Notes: generated from the letters alone by a model not told the origin. DNA of 11,324 nt from Pseudomonadota bacterium (GCA_023458315.1 JAEXAH010000015.1:1-11324); one strand, 5' to 3'; shown: positions 1 through 7,331, numbered from the stretch's first letter. A program made the numbers and translations.

Positions 1-32
1 TAATCAAGGCGAAGGGGGATCGGTGCGGCCAC
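1..32 (-). CDS. IS630-like transposase, N-terminal fragment cut by the window edge
   Basis: On the minus strand a GGAGG ribosome binding site, then a 6-base spacer, leads to a GTG start at 32-30. The ten codons visible read (M)AAPIPLRLD, with one partial codon left at the edge. From memory, transposases of the IS630 family in alphaproteobacteria often begin in a very similar way (MAxPIPLR). The family call rests on this short N-terminus, the TA-flanked tip and the outward orientation. The same start is present in the right-hand copy at 11291. The helix-turn-helix and DDE catalytic region would lie outside the window. Confidence 0.55.
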   Translation of the reverse strand, partial: MAAPIPLRLD

Positions 33-123
33 TGCAAACCTCCAGCTGTTTGCCAGAGTGACTCACATTTGGCCGCTCATGGGAATCCCCGCCGTGAGTC
101 GCCGTCAGCGCAGGCTGGTATTA
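1..123 (-). mobile_element. End of an IS630-like insertion sequence (left copy, pointing out of the window)
   Basis: These 123 bases are the exact reverse complement of 11200-11322; I compared the two base by base and saw no mismatch. Identity stops right at a TA dinucleotide (122-123), which fits the TA target duplicated by IS630/Tc1-like elements. The element is oriented with its transposase reading leftward out of the window. It contains a 90-base leader followed by a ribosome binding site and the transposase start. A GACTCAC/GTGAGTC inverted pair at 60-66 and 94-100 lies just inside the tip and could be a transposase contact site (inference). The other end of the element is outside the window, so full length and integrity cannot be judged. 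Confidence 0.75.
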
Positions 124-150
124 TGCCATCGCTCGACAGCGATTCAATGG

Positions 151-250
151 ATCACAGATGAACTCAGATAAACACAGATGAGCACAGATGTTTTTTTCCT
201 TATCTGTGTTCATCTGTGTGCGCCGTCAGGCGCCTGTGTTCATCTGTGTT
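151..250. repeat. Array of CACAGATG words and their inverse, able to fold as a hairpin
   Basis: CACAGATG occurs at 153-160, 173-180 and 183-190. Its reverse complement CATCTGTG occurs at 211-218 and 241-248, and a variant TATCTGTG at 201-208. The 19-mer CACAGATGAACTCAGATAA (153-171) pairs with 200-218 with one mismatch, around a loop that includes a run of seven T (191-197). A small extra hairpin, GCGCC-GTCA-GGCGC, sits at 220-233 between two inverse words. The stretch is AT-richer than its neighbours. Similar CTGTGTTCATCTGTG words occur between genes in many unrelated bacteria (general knowledge, not checked). No function can be assigned. Confidence 0.7.
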
Positions 251-328
251 TCTTGAACCCGCCATAACCATCAAGGCAAGCATGGCCGGGCACTTCGTCG
301 CTATCATCCCTTTCTTAACCGGACAGCC

Positions 329-380
329 GTGGGTTTGACCCGGCAATCCATGGACCCTCGGGTCAAGCCCGAGGGTGACG
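329..380. repeat. Intergenic palindromic repeat, copy A (one arm decayed)
   Basis: The core is a perfect hairpin at 355-375: CCCTCGGG, loop TCAAG, CCCGAGGG. It is preceded by the spacer TCCATGG and a degraded first arm (GGGTTTGACCCGG, 331-343), and followed by TGACG. This is the same two-arm layout as the copies at 1725-1803 and 2764-2823, but here the first arm no longer pairs perfectly. The copy lies downstream of folC. Confidence 0.75.
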
Positions 381-416
381 GTCAAAGAGAGGTATCGGCC
401 GGAGACGGTTGAAACC

Positions 417-1706
417 CTAGCCGTTTTCCGCCAGCACCACGCCCGCCAGATAAAGCGAGCCGCAGATCAGCACGCGGGCCGGGCCGGGCTGGGCCAGCAG
501 GTCTTGCAGCGCCGTTTCCACCGATGGGGCGGGCTGGGCATCGGCGCAGCCGTGGCGGCGGGCGGCTTGGGCGGCGTCCTCGGCGGCCAGGGTGTTGGCC
601 TCGCCGGGAATGGCGACGGCGCGCAGGGCGGTGAAACGCCCGGCCAGCGGCGCGAAATAGCCGTCCACATCCTTGTTGTTCAGCATGCCGAACAGCGCCA
701 GCAGCGGCCGGTCGCGCCAGCCCTCGGCATGGGCGGCGATGGCGTTGGCGGCGTGCGGATTATGGCCGCCGTCCAGCCACAGTTCCCAGCCCTCGGGCAG
801 CGCCTCGACCAGCGGGCCGCGTGTCAGCCGTTGCAGGCGGGCGGGCCATTGGATGCTGGTCAGGCCGCGCGCCAGGATGTCGGGCGTCAGCGGCGGCAGC
901 ACGCCCTGGGCGGCCAGCCGGTGGGCGGCGGCCAGGGCCAGTCCGGCGTTGCGGTATTGGAAATCCCCGGCCAAGGCGGGCGGCGGCAGGCGCAGGGCAC
1001 CGAAGCGCAGCGATCCGTCGCCATCGTCCTTGCGGCCCTGGAAATCCGGTCCCTCGCGCAGCAGCGGCGCCCCCAGGGCGGCGGCGCGGGCGGCGATCAC
1101 CGCCAGCGCCTCGGGCTGCTGTTCGGCCAGCACGCAGGGCGTGCCGGGCTTGAGGATGCCCGCCTTTTCCCCGGCGATGGCCGCCAGGGTGTCGCCCAGA
1201 AAGCTTTCGTGGTCCATGGCGATGGGGGTGATGATGGTCAGCGCCGGACGGGCCACCACGTTGCTGGCGTCCAGCCGCCCACCCAGCCCGGTTTCCAGAA
1301 TCACCAGATCGGCGGGGATGCGGGCGAAGGCCAGGAAGGCGGCGGCGGTGGTGACTTCGAAAAAGGTGATGGGCTCGCCGCCATTGACCTCTTCCACCTC
1401 TTCCAGCAGGGCCAGCAATTCGGCATCGTCCAGGATGCGCCCGGCCACCCGCACCCGCTCGGCGAAGCGCACCAGATGCGGCGAGGTGTAGACGTGGACG
1501 GCCAGCCCCGCCGCCTCGGCGATGGCGCGCAGGGTGGCGACGGTCGAGCCCTTGCCGTTGGTCCCCGCCACATGTACCACCGGCGGCAGCCGGTCCTGCG
1601 GCCGTCCCAGTCTGTCCAGCAGCGCCAGCACCCGGTCCAGCGACAGGTCGATGACCTTGGGATGCAGCAGGGTCAGGCGGTCAAGGACGGCGTCGATCAT
1701 GGCCAT
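417..1706 (-). CDS. folC: Bifunctional folylpolyglutamate synthase / dihydrofolate synthase
   Basis: FolC is a cytoplasmic Mur-ligase-fold enzyme that uses ATP to add glutamate to dihydropteroate, making dihydrofolate, and then to extend the polyglutamate tail of folates. The 429-residue protein is of normal family length. Visible motifs are the P-loop VAGTNGKGST (46-55), YTSPHLVRFAERVRV just after it, LETGLGGRLDASN, GEKAGILKPG (the lysine region near the active site) and DGGHNPHAAN in the C-terminal domain. I chose the ATG at 1706 because AGGAG (1714-1718) lies 7 bases upstream. The frame stays open to 1751, but that extension (MPGSSPGMT...) is translated palindromic repeat. It is the last gene of the trpB-trpA-accD-folC run, and the 115-base gap to accD is largely filled by repeat copy B. 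Confidence 0.95.
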   Translation of the reverse strand: MAMIDAVLDRLTLLHPKVIDLSLDRVLALLDRLGRPQDRLPPVVHVAGTNGKGSTVATLRAIAEAAGLAVHVYTSPHLVRFAERVRVAGRILDDAELLALLEEVEEVNGGEPITFFEVTTAAAFLAFARIPADLVILETGLGGRLDASNVVARPALTIITPIAMDHESFLGDTLAAIAGEKAGILKPGTPCVLAEQQPEALAVIAARAAALGAPLLREGPDFQGRKDDGDGSLRFGALRLPPPALAGDFQYRNAGLALAAAHRLAAQGVLPPLTPDILARGLTSIQWPARLQRLTRGPLVEALPEGWELWLDGGHNPHAANAIAAHAEGWRDRPLLALFGMLNNKDVDGYFAPLAGRFTALRAVAIPGEANTLAAEDAAQAARRHGCADAQPAPSVETALQDLLAQPGPARVLICGSLYLAGVVLAENG

Positions 1707-1724
1707 GGACGGGCTCCTGAAAAA

Positions 1725-1803
1725 CGTCATGCCCGGGCTTGACCCGGGCATCCATGGCGGCAGTGCCGCACCGTGGATCGCCGGGTCAAGCCCGGCGATG
1801 ACG
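1725..1803. repeat. Intergenic palindromic repeat, copy B (accD-folC junction)
   Basis: Two hairpins lie in inverted arrangement: TGCCCGGG-CTTGA-CCCGGGCA (1730-1750) and CGCCGGG-TCAAG-CCCGGCG (1779-1797). The outer ends CGTCAT (1725-1730) and ATGACG (1798-1803) also pair, and ATCCATGG and CCGTGGAT face each other in the middle, so the whole unit is one imperfect palindrome. It occupies most of the space between the accD stop and the folC ribosome binding site and would be transcribed if the genes form one operon. It resembles the mobile palindromic repeats scattered through alphaproteobacterial genomes. Confidence 0.85.
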
Positions 1804-1821
1804 GTAAAGTGTGGTGCGGGA

Positions 1822-2742
1822 TCACATCCGCGCGGCGGTTTCCGGATCGAAGGCCGGGCTGTCGCCGGACAGCACCAGCAGGTCGCCCGCCGGGGCCTTG
1901 TTGCGCAACAGCGACAGGGTGCGGACCACGGTGGCGCGCAGATCCTTGCGCGGCACCACCATGTCGATCATGCCGTGTTCCAGCAGGTATTCGGCCTTCT
2001 GGAAGCCATCGGGCAGCTTTTCGCGGATGGTGCTTTCGATGACGCGGGCACCGGCGAAGCCGATGACGCAGCCCGGCTCGGCGATGGCGATGTCGCCCAG
2101 CATGGCGAAGCTGGCCGAGACGCCGCCGGTGGTGGGGTCGGTCAGCAGCACCAGATAGGGCAGGCGCTTTTCCTTGACCTTGTCCACGGCGACGGTGGTC
2201 CGCGCCATCTGCATCAGCGACAGGATGCCTTCCTGCATGCGGGCGCCGCCCGAGGCGGGAATGACGATCAGCGGCGCGTCCTGCAACACCGCCAGTTCGG
2301 CGGCGGCGACGATGCCTTCGCCCACGGCGACGCCCATGGAGCCGCCCTGGAAGTCGAAGTTGAAGGCGGCGATCACCACGCCCAGCCCGCCCATCTTGCC
2401 GTGGGCGACGATGATGGCGTCATGTTCGCCGGTCTTGGCGCGGGTGTCCTTCAGGCGGTCGGTATAACGCTTCTGGTCCTTGAACTTCAGCGGGTCCTCG
2501 GCGGCCTTGGGCAGTTCGATGCGGGTGTACTTGCCGTCGTCGAACAGCATCTCCAGGCGCTTCTTGACGCCCAGGCGCATGTGGTGGCCGCAATGCTGGC
2601 AGACGTTCAGCGCCTTTTCCAGATCGCGGTGGAAGATCATGTGGCCGCAAGACGGGCACTTCTGCCACAGGTTCTCGGGGACGTCCTTCGGACGCACCAG
2701 GGCCTGAAGCTTGGGGCGGACGTAATTGGTCAGCCAGTTCAT
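1822..2742 (-). CDS. accD: Acetyl-CoA carboxylase carboxyltransferase subunit beta
   Basis: AccD is the zinc-binding half of the carboxyltransferase that moves carboxyl from carboxybiotin to acetyl-CoA, giving malonyl-CoA, the first step of fatty-acid synthesis. It works with AccA, which is not in this window. The 306-residue protein starts MNWLTNYVRPK, has a four-cysteine zinc ribbon (Cys29, Cys32, Cys48, Cys51) and continues with the crotonase-fold carboxyltransferase domain (FDFQGGSMG, ASGGARMQEG, LTDPTTGGVSASFAMLGD, FAGARVIE). The ATG at 2742 is preceded by AGAGGA with a 7-base spacer. The open frame up to 2769 begins with a GTG inside repeat copy C and is not favoured. It lies 97 bases after trpA, a gene order common in alphaproteobacteria. 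Confidence 0.96.
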   Translation of the reverse strand: MNWLTNYVRPKLQALVRPKDVPENLWQKCPSCGHMIFHRDLEKALNVCQHCGHHMRLGVKKRLEMLFDDGKYTRIELPKAAEDPLKFKDQKRYTDRLKDTRAKTGEHDAIIVAHGKMGGLGVVIAAFNFDFQGGSMGVAVGEGIVAAAELAVLQDAPLIVIPASGGARMQEGILSLMQMARTTVAVDKVKEKRLPYLVLLTDPTTGGVSASFAMLGDIAIAEPGCVIGFAGARVIESTIREKLPDGFQKAEYLLEHGMIDMVVPRKDLRATVVRTLSLLRNKAPAGDLLVLSGDSPAFDPETAARM

Positions 2743-2763
2743 GGATAGGTCCTCTATTTCAAG

Positions 2764-2823
2764 CGTCACCCCCGGGCTTGACCCGGGGGTCCATGGATGG
2801 CCGGGTCAAGCCCGGCCATGACG
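2764..2823. repeat. Intergenic palindromic repeat, copy C (trpA-accD junction)
   Basis: Two perfect hairpins, ACCCCCGGG-CTTGA-CCCGGGGGT (2768-2790) and GGCCGGG-TCAAG-CCCGGCC (2799-2817), are separated by the short spacer CCATGGAT and framed by CGTCA (2764-2768) and TGACG (2819-2823). The architecture is the same as copy B but with a shorter centre. It lies 16 bases past the trpA stop and 21 bases before the accD start, so a transcript crossing the junction would carry two strong stem-loops just upstream of the accD ribosome binding site. Confidence 0.85.
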
Positions 2824-2839
2824 GCCAGGGGGTTGTATC

Positions 2840-3652
2840 CTATTTGCGCGCGCCGCGCACGCCCTCAGCCAATTGGCCGACCAAGGCGTGGATGGCGGCG
2901 ACCGGGTCGGCGCCCCTGGCGCGGGCTTCCTCGCCCGCCGCGACGAAGGCGGAACCGACCACGGCGCCGTCGGCGACGCGGGCGATCTCGGCCGCCTGTT
3001 CGGCGGTCTTGATGCCGAAGCCGACGCAGACCGGCACGTCGGTATGGGCGCGGATGCGGCTGACGGCGGCGGTGATGGCGTCCTGGCTGGCCGAGGCCGA
3101 GCCGGTGACACCGGCGATCGAGACGTAATAGACGAAGCCCGAGGCGCCGCCCACGACGGTCGGCAGGCGGGCATCGTCGCTGGTGGGCGTGGTCAGGAAG
3201 ATGAAATCGACGCCCTGGGCGCGGCAGAACGGCACCAGTTCGTCCGCTTCCTCGGGCGGCAGATCGACGATGATCAGGCCGTCCACCCCGGCCGTGGCGG
3301 CGTCGGCGGCGAACTGTTCCGGACCCCAGGCGTAGACCGGGTTGTAATAGCCCATCAGCACCACCGGGGTTTCATCGTCGGTCTTGCGGAACTCGGCGAT
3401 CATGTCCAGCGTGCCGCGCAACGATCCGCCCGCCGCCAGCGACCGCTGGGCGGCGTACTGGATGGCGGGGCCGTCGGCCATGGGATCGGTGAACGGCATG
3501 CCCAATTCGATGATGTCGGCCCCGGCGGCGGGCAGGCCGTTCAGCACCGCCTGGCTGGTGGCGCGGTCGGGGTCGAACGCCATGACATAGGTGACGAGGG
3601 CCGCGCGGTTCTCGGCGGCCAGCTTGGCGAAGCGGGCTTGCAGGCGGCTCAT
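2840..3652 (-). CDS. trpA: Tryptophan synthase alpha chain
   Basis: TrpA is a TIM barrel that cleaves indole-3-glycerol phosphate to indole and glyceraldehyde-3-phosphate; indole is passed through a tunnel to TrpB. The 270-residue protein keeps the catalytic residues at the same numbers as in E. coli: Glu49 (in IIELGMPF) and Asp60 (in DPMADGP). QYAAQRSL, VLMGYYNPV, GVDGLIIVDLPPEE and VGFGI follow in family order. One unusual point is MAFDPD at residues 24-29, where relatives I can recall have TAGDP or MAGDP; Phe26 is encoded by TTC and cannot arise from a Gly codon by one base change. The start at 3652 is three bases past the trpB stop, with GGAGG about 10 bases upstream inside trpB, so the two are very likely co-translated. 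Confidence 0.97.
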   Translation of the reverse strand: MSRLQARFAKLAAENRAALVTYVMAFDPDRATSQAVLNGLPAAGADIIELGMPFTDPMADGPAIQYAAQRSLAAGGSLRGTLDMIAEFRKTDDETPVVLMGYYNPVYAWGPEQFAADAATAGVDGLIIVDLPPEEADELVPFCRAQGVDFIFLTTPTSDDARLPTVVGGASGFVYYVSIAGVTGSASASQDAITAAVSRIRAHTDVPVCVGFGIKTAEQAAEIARVADGAVVGSAFVAAGEEARARGADPVAAIHALVGQLAEGVRGARK

Positions 3653-3655
3653 TGA

Positions 3656-4879
<1,224 letters not shown>

Positions 4880-5055
4880 GGGACTCTAACCAGCCATCCG
4901 GAAAAGGCGGTTAATAAAGCACGAAGCGCCGTTGAGGGGGAGACTTTTCGCATTTCCGCCCAAGGGCGGAGACGCGCCGGCGGGACGGGCGGGAAAAAAA
5001 GGAGTAGGATGAGTTCAGTGTTAGGTGAAGTGTTGTCAACACAGGGGGAGATGAA
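4880..5055. promoter_or_regulatory. Divergent intergenic region between trpB and the cytochrome gene
   Basis: These 176 bases separate divergent starts and must hold promoters for both directions unless trpB is served by read-through. I see no convincing -35/-10 pair in either direction; an AT-rich patch (TTAATAAAG, 4911-4919) on the trpB side is the best candidate for a -10 region. A perfect palindrome, TCCGCCC-AA-GGGCGGA, lies at 4955-4970. An A-tract with AGGAG (4994-5004) leads to a small upstream ORF, and a second dyad sits just before the cytochrome ribosome binding site. No tryptophan-rich leader peptide or attenuator is visible before trpB. Confidence 0.45.
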
Positions 5056-5059
5056 ATGA
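5009..5059 (+). CDS. Candidate 16-residue leader ORF overlapping the cytochrome start
   Basis: An ATG at 5009 follows AGGAG with a 4-base spacer and an A-tract. It opens 16 codons reading MSSVLGEVLSTQGEMK and ends with TGA at 5057-5059. The stop overlaps the cytochrome ATG (5056-5058) as ATGA, the arrangement seen in translationally coupled genes. The peptide has no recognised family and no run of a regulatory amino acid. Chance is a real alternative, since the ORF is short and its start spacing is on the short side. If real, it would act in cis by tying cytochrome translation to its own. Confidence 0.3.
   Translation: MSSVLGEVLSTQGEMK
5030..5042. promoter_or_regulatory. 13-bp dyad GTGTTGTCAACAC before the cytochrome gene
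   Basis: This is a perfect 6+6 inverted repeat around one central base, one base upstream of the GGGGGAG ribosome binding site (5044-5050). It could be an operator for a dimeric regulator or simply part of the leader ORF. It does not match the FNR-type TTGAT-N4-ATCAA consensus. The regulator, if any, is unknown. Confidence 0.25.
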
Positions 5060-5433
5060 ACAGACTCCATATGCTCGCCGTCGCCGCGGCCGCTTTCGCC
5101 TTTGCTGCCCCGGCCATGGCCAAGGAGCCGCCGGTCAGCTTCTCGGAAGATATCAAGCCGATCATCGACATCCGGTGCACCCTCTGTCATCAGCCCGGTT
5201 CCGAGGGCACGGAAAAGTCGGGACTGGACCTCACCACTTACGCTGGTCTGATGAAGGGCACCAAGCATGGCGCCATGGTGGTGCCCGGCGATCCGGAAAC
5301 CTCGAACTTCATGCGGCTGATCGACGGCAAGGCCGACAAGTCGCTGCAAATGCCGCATGGCAAGAAGAAGCTGTCCTCGTGCGATCGTGACCTGATCCGC
5401 AAGTGGATCAAGCAGGGCGCCAAGGACAACTGA
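5056..5433 (+). CDS. Small exported monohaem c-type cytochrome
   Basis: This 125-residue protein starts with a clear signal peptide (MNRLHMLAVAAAAFAFA..., likely cleaved after AMA at residue 22), so it should act in the periplasm. One haem-attachment motif, CTLCH, is at 41-45, and Met99 in LQMPHGKKKLS is the probable distal ligand. The pattern SFSEDIKPIID-x2-C-x2-CH ... GDPETSNFMRLI ... MPHG ... LIRKWIKQGA matches the short cytochrome domain known from planctomycete-type cytochromes (PSCyt1-like), which also occurs alone in proteobacteria. Its redox partner is unknown. An extra Cys109 next to the Met-ligand loop is unusual. GGGGGAG lies 5 bases before the ATG. It is the only plus-strand gene wholly inside the window and has its own terminator, so it seems to be a single-gene unit. 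Confidence 0.88.
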   Translation: MNRLHMLAVAAAAFAFAAPAMAKEPPVSFSEDIKPIIDIRCTLCHQPGSEGTEKSGLDLTTYAGLMKGTKHGAMVVPGDPETSNFMRLIDGKADKSLQMPHGKKKLSSCDRDLIRKWIKQGAKDN

Positions 5434-5459
5434 TCGCGGCGGCGATGCGTATCCGGGTG

Positions 5460-5495
5460 GGGGCGGAACCGACGGGGTTCCGCCCCTTTCTTATT
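5460..5495 (+). terminator. Rho-independent terminator of the cytochrome gene
   Basis: A perfect 11-bp stem, GGGGCGGAACC (5460-5470) with GGTTCCGCCCC (5476-5486), encloses a 5-base loop and is followed by TTTCTTATT (5487-5495) on the plus strand. The T-rich tail overlaps the stop codon of the converging lpxL-like gene. On the minus strand the hairpin lacks a T-run, so it is mainly a terminator for the cytochrome transcript. Confidence 0.85.
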
Positions 5496-6363
5496 CCGGC
5501 CAGCGCTTGTGCATCCACAGCCACTGGCCGGGATTGCGGCGGATCCAGTCTTCCAGATGGCCGGTGATGTCGCGCATCAGGGTCTGGGTGTCGGCATGGA
5601 CGTCGCCGCTGGCGGGCAAGGCCATGGGCGGCAGGAAGGTCATGCGGAAGCGGGCGCCGTTCAGGCGCTCGATGCACACCGGCACCACCGGACACTGGTA
5701 TTTCAGGGCGAAGCGGGCCACCGCCGGGGCGGTCATGGCGTCGCGGCCGAAGAACGGCACCGGGATGCCGTCATTCATCTTCTGATCGACCAGCAGGCAG
5801 ATATGGCCGTTGCCGCGCAGCACGGCCATCATCTCGCGCGCACCCTCGGCCCCCTTGCGGATTTGCCCGGTGGCGGCGGCTGCGCGGTATTTGCGGTACA
5901 GCGCCTCGATCCACGGGTTGTTGGCCTCGCGGTAGACCAGGGTGATCGGCACGCCCTCGCGCACCGAGATGGCGGCGCCCAATTCCCAATTGCCGATGTG
6001 GCCCGACACGAACAGGCCGGGTTTGCCATCGTCGCGCAATTGATGCAGGACGTCCATGCCCACCACCTCGACCCGCTCGGCGGCCAGGGTGTTGATGTGG
6101 GGGAATTCGGCGGCGACGCGGCCCAGATTGTCCCAGGCATCGCGCACGATGGTTTCGATCTCGGCCGGGCGCATGTCGGGGAAGGCGCGGGCCAGATTGC
6201 GCCGCGCCACGTTGGAAACCCCCAGCAGCGGCCCGATGGTGCGGGCGATGAACCCGCCCAGGCCGGATGCGGCATCCACCGGCAACGCGGCGAACAGGGC
6301 CATGACCGCTTGGGCGGCCAGGGCTTCCAGGCGTTGGCGGGCGGGCTTGGAAAGAAGCTTCAA
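5491..6363 (-). CDS. lpxL: LpxL/HtrB-family lipid A late acyltransferase
   Basis: Members of this family sit at the inner membrane and transfer an acyl chain from acyl-ACP to Kdo-lipid A, forming the acyloxyacyl groups. The 290-residue protein has an N-terminal hydrophobic stretch (about 18-48), the H-x4-E catalytic motif as HIGNWE (His122, Glu127), then LVYREANNP, LLVDQKMNDGIPVPFFG, AVARFALKYQCPVVPV and a C-terminal PGQWLWMHKRWP, all typical. I favour the TTG start at 6363, which overlaps the lpxK stop as TTGA and would couple translation; an ATG at 6417 in the same frame would add 18 residues lying inside lpxK. It closes the msbA-waaA-lpxK run. Which acyl chain and position it serves cannot be told from sequence; a role on Kdo-lipid A is supported by its neighbours. 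Confidence 0.88.
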   Translation of the reverse strand: MKLLSKPARQRLEALAAQAVMALFAALPVDAASGLGGFIARTIGPLLGVSNVARRNLARAFPDMRPAEIETIVRDAWDNLGRVAAEFPHINTLAAERVEVVGMDVLHQLRDDGKPGLFVSGHIGNWELGAAISVREGVPITLVYREANNPWIEALYRKYRAAAATGQIRKGAEGAREMMAVLRGNGHICLLVDQKMNDGIPVPFFGRDAMTAPAVARFALKYQCPVVPVCIERLNGARFRMTFLPPMALPASGDVHADTQTLMRDITGHLEDWIRRNPGQWLWMHKRWPE

Positions 6364-7331
6364 AATCGGCTGTCCACGCGGTCGAGAATCAGGTCCACAT
6401 CCTCGGGTTTGTCCCATTCCAGCCGCACGGTCAAGACCGACAGGCGCGGCCGCAGGTCGGGCGGCACCCGCACCACGTCCTTGGCGGTGGTGGACAACAG
6501 CGCGCCCTCGGCCTCGGCCTCGGCCAGCAGGGATGCGATCTCGGCCCGGTCATAGGGGTGATGGTCGGGAAAGGAATGGGCGGCCACCACCTGGGCGCCG
6601 ACGCTGTCCAGGGTGTCGAAGAACTTGGCCGGACGGCCGATCCCGGCGAAGGCCACCACCTTGCGTCCGGCGAAATCCGCCGCCTCGGGGCCGGGGACCA
6701 GCCGTGCCCGCAGCACCGGCAGGGAACCGAACCAACGGACGGCGCCGGTGCGATCGTCGCCGATCAGCACGATGGCGTCGGCGCGGGCCAGCCCGGCGCG
6801 GATGTCCTCGCGGCACGGCCCGGCGGGCAACGGCAGGCCGTTGCCGAAGCCGTAGCCGCCATCCACCACCACCAGCGACAGATCCTTAGCGACGCTGGGA
6901 TTCTGGTAGCCGTCATCCATGACCAGGATGTCGGCGCCCATCTCGGCCGCCGCCACGGCGCCATCGGGCCGCCAGCGCGCCACCCAGGTCATGGCCTGGG
7001 CCGCCAGCAGCAGCGCCTCGTCGCCGACGCGGGCGGCGTCGTGGCGCACCGGGTCGACGGCGCGCGGCCCGACCTCGGTGCCGCCATAGCCGCGGGTCAG
7101 GATGTGCGGCATGCGGCCGCGCGCCCGCAGCCGTTCCACCAGCGCCAGGCAGGTCGGGGTCTTGCCCGCGCCGCCGGTGACGATGTTGCCGACGCAGATC
7201 ACCGGAATGGCCGGGCGATAGGCTTCGGTCTCGGCCAGCCGCCGGGCCACCGCCCAGGCATAGATACTGCCCAGCGGCGCCAGCAGGCGGCTGGGAATGC
7301 CGTCACGGGTCCAGAATTCAGGGGCGCGCAT
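6360..7331 (-). CDS. lpxK: Tetraacyldisaccharide 4'-kinase
   Basis: LpxK is a membrane-associated P-loop kinase that phosphorylates the 4' position of the lipid A disaccharide precursor to give lipid IVA. The 323-residue protein shows an N-terminal membrane-anchoring helix (about 14-31), the Walker A segment VGNIVTGGAGKT (47-58), TRGYGG (79-84), VGDEALLLA (102-110) and the active-site MDDGYQN (138-144; the family usually has Phe in place of Tyr). TTAKDVVR near the C-terminus is also typical. The ATG at 7331 follows GAGG with a 6-base spacer and overlaps the end of waaA by 14 bases, so the two genes are translated from one message. Confidence 0.96.
   Translation of the reverse strand: MRAPEFWTRDGIPSRLLAPLGSIYAWAVARRLAETEAYRPAIPVICVGNIVTGGAGKTPTCLALVERLRARGRMPHILTRGYGGTEVGPRAVDPVRHDAARVGDEALLLAAQAMTWVARWRPDGAVAAAEMGADILVMDDGYQNPSVAKDLSLVVVDGGYGFGNGLPLPAGPCREDIRAGLARADAIVLIGDDRTGAVRWFGSLPVLRARLVPGPEAADFAGRKVVAFAGIGRPAKFFDTLDSVGAQVVAAHSFPDHHPYDRAEIASLLAEAEAEGALLSTTAKDVVRVPPDLRPRLSVLTVRLEWDKPEDVDLILDRVDSRF

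Larger units (their letters stand above)
124..416. other. Gene-free stretch between the left IS end and folC
   Basis: No credible gene is present here. The only minus-strand ORF (200-385) is made of translated repeat sequence and has no recognisable protein features. The stretch holds the CACAGATG/CATCTGTG array at 151-250 and a palindromic repeat copy at 329-380. Between these, 251-328 shows nothing I can recognise. No T-run-backed terminator for folC is visible, although the 355-375 hairpin lies 42 bases past the folC stop and could mark the transcript end. Confidence 0.6.

Noticed and set aside
151..250. CRISPR array
   Set aside because: The repeated word is only 8 bases, occurs in both orientations and has no regular spacers.
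355..375. Rho-independent terminator for folC
   Set aside because: The hairpin is strong, but no T-run follows it on the minus strand and it belongs to a repeat family also found inside the gene cluster. A termination role is possible but unsupported.
200..385. Minus-strand ORF of 61 codons near the left end
   Set aside because: It is made of palindromic repeat copy A and the CATCTGTG array; the peptide (TDEHR repeats) has no features of a real protein.
375..1742. Long plus-strand ORF of 455 codons opposite folC
   Set aside because: It is a GC-rich antisense shadow of folC: Gly/Gln/Arg-rich, low complexity, with no family motifs, whereas the minus strand has clear FolC motifs and a ribosome binding site.
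4880..4990. Tryptophan attenuator or trp leader peptide before trpB
   Set aside because: No short ORF with clustered Trp codons and no competing hairpins with a T-run are visible on the minus strand here.
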